Positions 60,623 to 64,000 of a stretch of DNA of 64,000 nt are shown here, piece after piece. Made by a program: the position numbers and the translations under genes. The DNA comes from Oscillospiraceae bacterium (GTDB lineage: Bacteria; Bacillota; Clostridia; Oscillospirales; SIG627): NCBI GenBank assembly GCA_034925865.1, contig JAYFRN010000020.1, positions 1 to 64,000 of the forward strand, given 5' to 3'. Numbering within the stretch: position 1 is the first letter of the stretch; the number at the start of each line of letters is the position of its first letter. The notes below the pieces were generated by a model, which did no database searches, had not been told where the DNA came from, and saw only the letters and a program-made list of their open reading frames with translations.

Positions 60623-61531
60623 TCATTCAGAGGCCTTCGCGATAGCGAGCGCGGCTTCGTGCATTTGTAAAAGAAGCGCGTCGATATCGTCTCCGGATTC
60701 CGCGGCTTTATTTATATGAGCGTCGGTCTCGAGAGTGATCGCGCCGGAATAATTAATGTTCTTAAGCGCATTCGCCACGAGCTTAAAATCAAGCGAACAG
60801 GTAAAAGGGGTCATGTGGAGATCGCTTATTCCGTCGTTGTCGTGAACGTGCAGGAGGTTCAGCCGGCCACCCAGCGTATTTATCATCTTCTCCGGGGTGA
60901 CATCGTCAAAGTCTTTACAGTGAATAAGATTGGCGTGCCCGATATCAAGGCAGGCGACAAATCTTTCACCGAGCATATCGCAGTAATCGAGCATTTCCGC
61001 GGCAGTTGTGCAGACAGTGGGACAGATACATGATTTTTCATAATCATAGTTGAACATATTCTCAACGCCGAGCCTGACATCTGCCGATTCGAGCGCGGGG
61101 ATCAGAGAACCGAGCCATTTTAGGTTATATTTTCGTGTCTGAGCGCGGTATTCAAAGTATTTATACCGCGGCGGAATAGCGGGATGGATGACGATATACG
61201 GACATTTCATGATTCCCGCGGCACGTATTTCGCGTAAATAAACCGCGCGAATTCTTTCCTCATCTGCGTTATTCTCGGCAAATCCGTATAAATGCGCGTG
61301 TGATTGTATTAATGAAAGCCCTATTTCGCGGGCATGAGCGGAGAGACGCATAAAATAATCGTCGAATTCGGTGTCGGAAGCGGCAAGAATGCCGGAACCG
61401 TCATCAGGAAGGAAATAAAACGAATAGTCCACAGCGTTAAATCCGGCTTTTTTTATACGGTCAAACGCGGTGAATTCGTCTTTTGAAAACATGGAGACAG
61501 CACCGGTGTTGACCGCGACCATTTTCATCAT
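60623..61531 (-). CDS. sugar phosphate isomerase/epimerase-like TIM barrel (AP endonuclease 2 family)
   Basis: A 302-aa xylose-isomerase-like TIM barrel. Metal-site positions are visible in LIQSHAHLYG, YIVIHPAIPP, RLGVENMFNYDYE, VACLDIGHANLIHC, LLHVHDNDGISDLHMTPF and GAITLETDAH. The set of His, Glu and Asp ligands (E in GVEN, D and H in LDIGHAN, H in HVHDND, E in LETD) is complete, so it is probably an active metal-dependent sugar isomerase or epimerase. The sugar is unknown. An amidohydrolase-like gene lies upstream on the same strand with a hairpin in between. Confidence 0.9.
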   Translation of the reverse strand: MMKMVAVNTGAVSMFSKDEFTAFDRIKKAGFNAVDYSFYFLPDDGSGILAASDTEFDDYFMRLSAHAREIGLSLIQSHAHLYGFAENNADEERIRAVYLREIRAAGIMKCPYIVIHPAIPPRYKYFEYRAQTRKYNLKWLGSLIPALESADVRLGVENMFNYDYEKSCICPTVCTTAAEMLDYCDMLGERFVACLDIGHANLIHCKDFDDVTPEKMINTLGGRLNLLHVHDNDGISDLHMTPFTCSLDFKLVANALKNINYSGAITLETDAHINKAAESGDDIDALLLQMHEAALAIAKASE

Positions 61532-61562
61532 TTATATAACCATACCTTTCCGGAATTGTGCT

Positions 61563-61590
61563 AAAGGGACCTTTTGGAAAAGGCCCCTTT
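61563..61590. terminator. hairpin between amidohydrolase-like and TIM-barrel genes
   Basis: AAAGGGACCTTTT and AAAAGGCCCCTTT form a near-perfect inverted repeat with a two-base loop. It may end the transcript of the amidohydrolase-like gene or attenuate read-through into the TIM-barrel gene. Confidence 0.5.
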
Positions 61591-61630
61591 TAGAATTCCC
61601 TGAAAATCATTTTGATTTCGAGGTGAATAA

Positions 61631-62395
61631 TTATTTAATGAAATCCTCAAAGTTGCCGCCGAGCATCATATCCTTTATGTCGTCTGATAAAAGCGATGTC
61701 TCGATATTAAGGAGCATACATTTGAGAGAAAGCAGCGGGAAGCACGAACCGAAAACGAGCTTTTCGGGTTTGATCTGCTCGACGGCTTTATCGGCGGTGA
61801 ACAGCAAATGGTTGAAGCGCGACATATCAACCCATACATTGGGAAGAGAATTGATTTGGCCGCTTACGGAAAACACTTCGCCGATATAAATGTTTGAAAT
61901 AAGGAATTTTGTATCCGGGCAGCTTTCGCACAACTGCATAATGGCAGGAATTGAAACGCCCGTCTGCTTGAATAAATAGTCTAGGCGGATGTCCTCGGTT
62001 CTCACCGTGATTACGACGCGCAGTCCGAGCTTGCCGGCAAGACGGCAGAGAGAAATGACACGGCTGTCGTCGCAGGAATAGCTGTGGTCGGACGGATAAA
62101 GACGGATTGCGGCAGCTCCGAGCTTGTTTTTGTATTTATATAGGTCTTCTTCCGCACCCGGAAGAGTAGGATTGACTGTTCCGGCGAAAAGATAAGGAGA
62201 ACCTTTGAGCATTGCGGCGCATTCCTCGTCGCCTTCATAAGGATCGTTGAAGAAAACGCTGTCGAGACAGCCGACAAGGCCGCCCGAAATGCTGTTTTCC
62301 ATGTGTACGGCCATGAGGTCGGAGAGCTTTCCTTTATGTAGTTTCCTGAACGGCCAGTTACCTATAAAGCCGCAGGCGTCATAATGTTTTTGCAT
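61631..62395 (-). CDS. amidohydrolase-2-family protein lacking key metal ligands
   Basis: A 254-aa protein with the fold of amidohydrolase-2 (PF04909) proteins: YLFAGTVNPTLPGAEEDLYK, GAAAIRLYPSDHSYSCDD, LGLRVVITVRTEDIR, INSLPNVWVDMSRF and KLVFGSCFPLLSLKCM. Active relatives have an H-x-H near the start, here C-G-F-I-G-N, a His after strand five, and Asp in F-G-S-D-x-P, here F-G-S-C-F-P. It is therefore probably not a hydrolase; it may be a structural or regulatory partner. Another family member with the intact F-G-T-D is encoded at the right edge of the window. Confidence 0.8.
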   Translation of the reverse strand: MQKHYDACGFIGNWPFRKLHKGKLSDLMAVHMENSISGGLVGCLDSVFFNDPYEGDEECAAMLKGSPYLFAGTVNPTLPGAEEDLYKYKNKLGAAAIRLYPSDHSYSCDDSRVISLCRLAGKLGLRVVITVRTEDIRLDYLFKQTGVSIPAIMQLCESCPDTKFLISNIYIGEVFSVSGQINSLPNVWVDMSRFNHLLFTADKAVEQIKPEKLVFGSCFPLLSLKCMLLNIETSLLSDDIKDMMLGGNFEDFIK

Positions 62396-62597
62396 TTTTT
62401 AATCCTTGTATAATGAACATATTGGATTCATCACACATACCTTTCGTTAAATTTGGTATAGACAGCTCTTGCTATCGCAGATGGCTGTGGCTCGGTATTA
62501 ATAATTACAACAGCTTTGAATTAATTGTTTCTTTGAAAAGCCGCAAGCCACATCTAAGCGTTTTGTTTAAAAAATATTGGACAATATTAAGATGTAT

Positions 62598-63440
62598 TTA
62601 GTGGTGAAGTGCTACACTTTCTCGGCTTTTCTCGACATAACCGATTTTCTTATAAATATGCATTGCGTTTGCGTTGTTGGATTCGCAATATGTACAAGGA
62701 TTCTTGCAGCCACGGCGAATACATTCATTTGTTATATATGCCGCAAGTTTTGTTCCGTATCCTTTACCTACATATGTTCTGTCAACAGCAAGCATTCCCA
62801 TGCCGGAATTATCATCAAATAAACCGCCAATTCCTATGATTATCCCGTTGTCTTCTAAAACATAATAGCTTTTCTGATTATCTTTATAATCTTTTCGTTC
62901 CGCGGCACGTTCTTCTTCGGTACGTTCTTTTATCACATAAGGCAACCCTATTCGAATGTGCATATCGGCATATTCATGTGACCATATATCAGGTGCCGCC
63001 GGGTAGTCATCATCTGTATATTCACGGATTCCTTCCGACGGAATGTCAATTATTTCGCCTGAGTGAACTAAGTAGAAATTTGTATTTGTGTAATCAAAGC
63101 CAACGGAAAGAGCAAATAAATCGGCTTCTTTTGATTCCAGATAACTTGACCACCAATTGCAGCCGGACGGTTCTATTTGTTTTTTTGCTTCATTATAAAT
63201 AAACGTGCCGATTCCGCTCCTGCGCAATACCGAAGAAACGTAAATAAACAAAAAGCATGAATACAATGAGTTGTCCGGTACATATAAATGAAGCCACCCG
63301 ACTATTATTCCATCTTTCTCGGCAACAGAAATTGATTGCTTGGAAAATTCTTTATATTTCTCATAATAATCAGGTTCTGTTATTTGAGCAATAGATTGTT
63401 CGTCCGCTTCTTCATATTTTCTTAAAAGTAGATTATTCAT
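62598..63440 (-). CDS. double-GNAT acetyltransferase
   Basis: A 280-aa protein with two GNAT domains. The N-terminal one has LFIYVSSVLRRSGIGTFIYN, and the C-terminal one has GMLAVDRTYVGKGYGTKLAA followed by CKNPCTYCESNNANAMHIYK. Both contain the R/K-x-x-G-x-G acetyl-CoA loop. The gene separates the two amidohydrolase-family genes. Its AT-rich composition differs from theirs, suggesting that it was inserted between them. The substrate is unknown. Confidence 0.88.
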   Translation of the reverse strand: MNNLLLRKYEEADEQSIAQITEPDYYEKYKEFSKQSISVAEKDGIIVGWLHLYVPDNSLYSCFLFIYVSSVLRRSGIGTFIYNEAKKQIEPSGCNWWSSYLESKEADLFALSVGFDYTNTNFYLVHSGEIIDIPSEGIREYTDDDYPAAPDIWSHEYADMHIRIGLPYVIKERTEEERAAERKDYKDNQKSYYVLEDNGIIIGIGGLFDDNSGMGMLAVDRTYVGKGYGTKLAAYITNECIRRGCKNPCTYCESNNANAMHIYKKIGYVEKSRESVALHH

Positions 63441-63460
63441 TTCTCATTTTAGGTGTAAAA

Positions 63461-64000
63461 TCAAAAGCGGAAGAGCTTTTCGGCGTTGCCGGAAAGGATG
63501 TCTGCTCTTTGACTGTCGGTTATATCCGCTTCGAGAATCTGGCCGTAGTTTGTGTTATACGAGCCTGTCATATCGGTGCCGAATACTATTCTGTCTGTGC
63601 CTACCTGACTTACAGTATAGTCAAGGTCGTCTCTTCGGTAAATACTGCCGGACATATCGACCGACACGTTTTTATCGTTTCTGATCGCCTTTACTCCGTG
63701 ATAGCAATTTGCGCCGAGGTGAGCCATGATTATCTTGCTTTCAGGATATCTGAGGGCTATGTTGTGAACATTGGTGCCTACGGTTTCATTGGGCAGCTGA
63801 TCGACTGTTTTAATAAAGCTGTGGAGCAGGATCGGAATATTGTAATCAATGCATTTTTCGAATATTGGATTGACAGCGGGATCGTCGCAATAGGAAGCGA
63901 CCCAGAGCTTAACTCCGACGGCGCCGTCCTCCTCAACGCCGCGCTTAAGCACATCCATGCAGTTCGCGTTGAATGGATTGAGATAAACATATCCGGAAAA
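63461..64000 (-). CDS. amidohydrolase-2-family protein (partial, 5' end outside window)
   Basis: The C-terminal ~180 residues of a metal-dependent amidohydrolase of the PF04909 type. ILLHSFIK holds the metal His, KIIMAHLGANCYHG the second His, and TDRIVFGTDMTGSYN the catalytic Asp. The frame stays open to the right edge of the window, so the N-terminal part (with the expected H-x-H) lies outside. Unlike its relative at 61.6-62.4 kb, all the visible active-site residues are kept. Confidence 0.88.
   Translation of the reverse strand, partial: FSGYVYLNPFNANCMDVLKRGVEEDGAVGVKLWVASYCDDPAVNPIFEKCIDYNIPILLHSFIKTVDQLPNETVGTNVHNIALRYPESKIIMAHLGANCYHGVKAIRNDKNVSVDMSGSIYRRDDLDYTVSQVGTDRIVFGTDMTGSYNTNYGQILEADITDSQRADILSGNAEKLFRF

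Noticed and set aside
1-64000. CRISPR array
   Set aside because: No run of regularly spaced 25-40 base repeats was seen on either strand; the repeats found are dispersed elements, a tandem gene duplication and hairpins.

Overview
The window looks like a chromosomal segment of an anaerobic member of the Bacillota (Clostridia). The evidence is the gene content: CdaA/CdaR, Mini-RNase III, YtrA-type GntR with an ABC transporter, MarR with paired ABC exporters, YmfF/YmfH, Lgt, S21, L28 with a zinc motif, a YnbB-type lyase and a LysM protein. Consensus sigma-A promoters (TTGACA-N17-TATAAT) and AGGAGG-type ribosome binding sites agree. The species cannot be named from sequence reading alone. Housekeeping genes have moderate GC; several accessory genes in the first 7 kb and at 44-50 kb are clearly more AT-rich.

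Layout. 1-390: the end of an rRNA operon in the order 23S, tRNA-Lys(CTT), 5S. 389-815: an ORF-less group II intron remnant directly behind 5S. 970-6770: an accessory stretch with a Rieske-motif ORF, a tocopherol-cyclase-family protein, a LysM protein, small proteins, a frameshifted EamA transporter, a TPR protein beside a Cys-rich protein, and an integrase tail, ending at the tRNA-Thr/tRNA-Asp pair. 7.1-24.5 kb: core genes tadA, dnaE, a DUF2975-like membrane protein, a class A PBP, a MarR/ABC/ABC exporter operon, ymfF-ymfH-lgt and a predicted beta-propeller. 24.9-35.8 kb, minus strand: a TgpA-like transglutaminase with a putative glycoside hydrolase, then cdaA-cdaR-FAD protein-phosphohexomutase-mrnC. 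36-44 kb: an SDR/aldo-keto reductase pair, a NlpC/P60 enzyme with a secreted beta-helix-like protein, and a YnbB-like PLP enzyme with a second propeller. 44-52 kb: an AraC-GGDEF fusion, two tandem lipoproteins, a YtrABC-like operon, asd and a GNAT. 52.6-60.5 kb: rpsU and rpmB flank two very large divergent heparinase II/III-like surface proteins. 60.6-64 kb: a TIM-barrel epimerase-like protein, two amidohydrolases (one cut by the window end) and a double-GNAT protein.

How the parts relate. Much of the window concerns the envelope: peptidoglycan synthesis (PBP), lipoprotein maturation (lgt), c-di-AMP signalling (cdaAR), cell-wall hydrolysis (NlpC/P60, LysM), and secreted or anchored carbohydrate-active proteins. 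The least expected observations are: (i) the FAD-protein gene behind cdaR appears to start at AUA inside an ATAA stop/start overlap behind a strong Shine-Dalgarno; (ii) a family of 0.1-0.27 kb elements with terminal inverted repeats (three copies), one lying exactly where transcription of ymfF-ymfH-lgt should begin; (iii) a group II intron remnant butted onto 5S rRNA; (iv) a decayed second copy of the 3' end of asd beside the YtrABC-like operon; (v) the duplicated lipoproteins behind an AraC-GGDEF regulator. I found no CRISPR array and no complete prophage or IS element, and I do not claim a wholly new defence or biosynthetic system.
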